Source of the DNA: Lota lota
Lineage: Eukaryota; Chordata; Actinopteri; Gadiformes; Lotidae
Assembly (NCBI GenBank): GCA_026745465.1
Contig: JACYXH010000745.1
Location: 19,000 to 82,999 of the forward strand
Reading direction: 5' to 3'
DNA length: 64,000 nt
Shown one piece after another: positions 63,541-64,000 of this stretch. The position numbers and the translations under genes were made by a program. Position 1 is the stretch's first letter; the number at the start of each line of letters is the position of its first letter. The notes beneath the pieces were generated by a model. That model saw only the letters and a list, made by a program, of their open reading frames with translations. It ran no database searches and was not told the DNA's origin.

Positions 63541-64000
63541 ATGGCGTCGGGCCAAATATGTATATATGATGTTGCATGCATTTCTCATGTTTATAGCACT
63601 TACCCATATTCCATGGGCACACGGTTTTATTGAGGCTTTCGACCTCTTTTATTGTCATTCATTTATCTTATTTTAGTCCGCTGGAGCTTTTAATTCTGGG
63701 ATGATTGTATGAATCTGAATGGTTACATGGTTTTCAAGACATTCTCTATTTTATACATTTGTGTTTATTCATTCATTTATTTATCATTCATGGGTTTATA
63801 TATTTATTACTTATATTCTTTAAGGATTTTTTATCCATTTTCTTATTCCAATTTTATCACCCTGCACTTATTTATCTTTAATGGGTTTTCTAATATTGAT
63901 GCTTCTCAGCTTTTTTGTGTGTGTGTGTGTGTGTGTTCATAACTATGCCTTTTTCCATATACTATTTATGTGTGAGATCAGCATGTATTATTATAGAGGG
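63541..64000. other. AT-rich stretch at window end
   Basis: Probably PLE 3' flank. It has a (GT)n at 63,917-63,937. I see no gene. Confidence 0.45.

Overview
The window looks like genomic DNA from a ray-finned (teleost) fish. The evidence is split genes with GT/AG introns, a fish-type NLR (NLRC3-like, 'NLR-C') gene with FISNA, NACHT, LRR and B30.2 parts, L2-type LINE pieces, a sushi-like Ty3/gypsy LTR element and a Penelope-like retroelement with a GIY-YIG domain. Dinucleotide and minisatellite arrays are extremely dense, which would fit a cod-like (gadiform) fish, but the species is a guess. There is no prokaryotic or viral organisation. Most long open frames are low-complexity artefacts (HTHT, VCVC and SLSP runs, or translated minisatellites).

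Layout. 1-3,090: duplicated spacer DNA ending in a foldback palindrome. 3,090-6,200: a local tandem duplication carrying two unrelated minisatellites. 6,246-10,024: a six-exon gene for a 206-aa type II membrane C-type lectin with an intact spliced frame. 10,942-12,652: two almost identical Ig-domain exons on a 1.4-kb tandem duplication. 14,009-14,559: an orphan B30.2 exon, the tail of a lost NLR gene. 15,400-20,000: spacer with a second palindrome, a solo-LTR-like block and an NLR promoter. 20,000-21,449: 5' exons of a truncated NLR copy, broken at a 49-bp minisatellite and a 5'-truncated L2 LINE (22,467-23,928). 23,930-25,184: a second copy of the lectin upstream region (42-bp minisatellite plus promoter) without the gene. 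26,500-30,060: a third spacer with palindrome and an NLR promoter whose 5' UTR splice donor is destroyed. 30,465-31,090: a 33-bp minisatellite.

32,800-44,620 holds the one complete NLR gene. Eleven coding exons sum to 3,483 nt (1,160 aa) with every exon phase matching. Order: short N-terminus, three copies of a ~39-aa repeat exon, a helical linker, FISNA-NACHT (Walker A 339-346, Walker B 410-421), two LRR exons, a short linker exon and a C-terminal B30.2 domain. One intron hosts a recent 2.3-kb LTR retrotransposon with a perfect 5-bp target duplication and an 11-nt self-priming signature.

45,000-58,800 has no gene I can name. It contains GATA, CT-rich and other satellites, a 2.5-kb foldback element with ~0.5-kb inverted ends (48,358-50,889), and a ~2-kb tandem duplication (53,340-57,560) in which each copy grew a different minisatellite. 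58,850-63,480 is a decayed Penelope-like element with an SGNH-hydrolase-like ORF, an RT domain lacking its first part, and GIY-YIG.

Biologically the region is an innate-immunity neighbourhood (NLR sensor, lectin receptor, Ig-domain exons) broken and rebuilt by unequal exchange between repeated spacers. The lectin block lies between two ~2.7-kb inverted spacer copies. All calls come from reading the sequence; no database search was possible.
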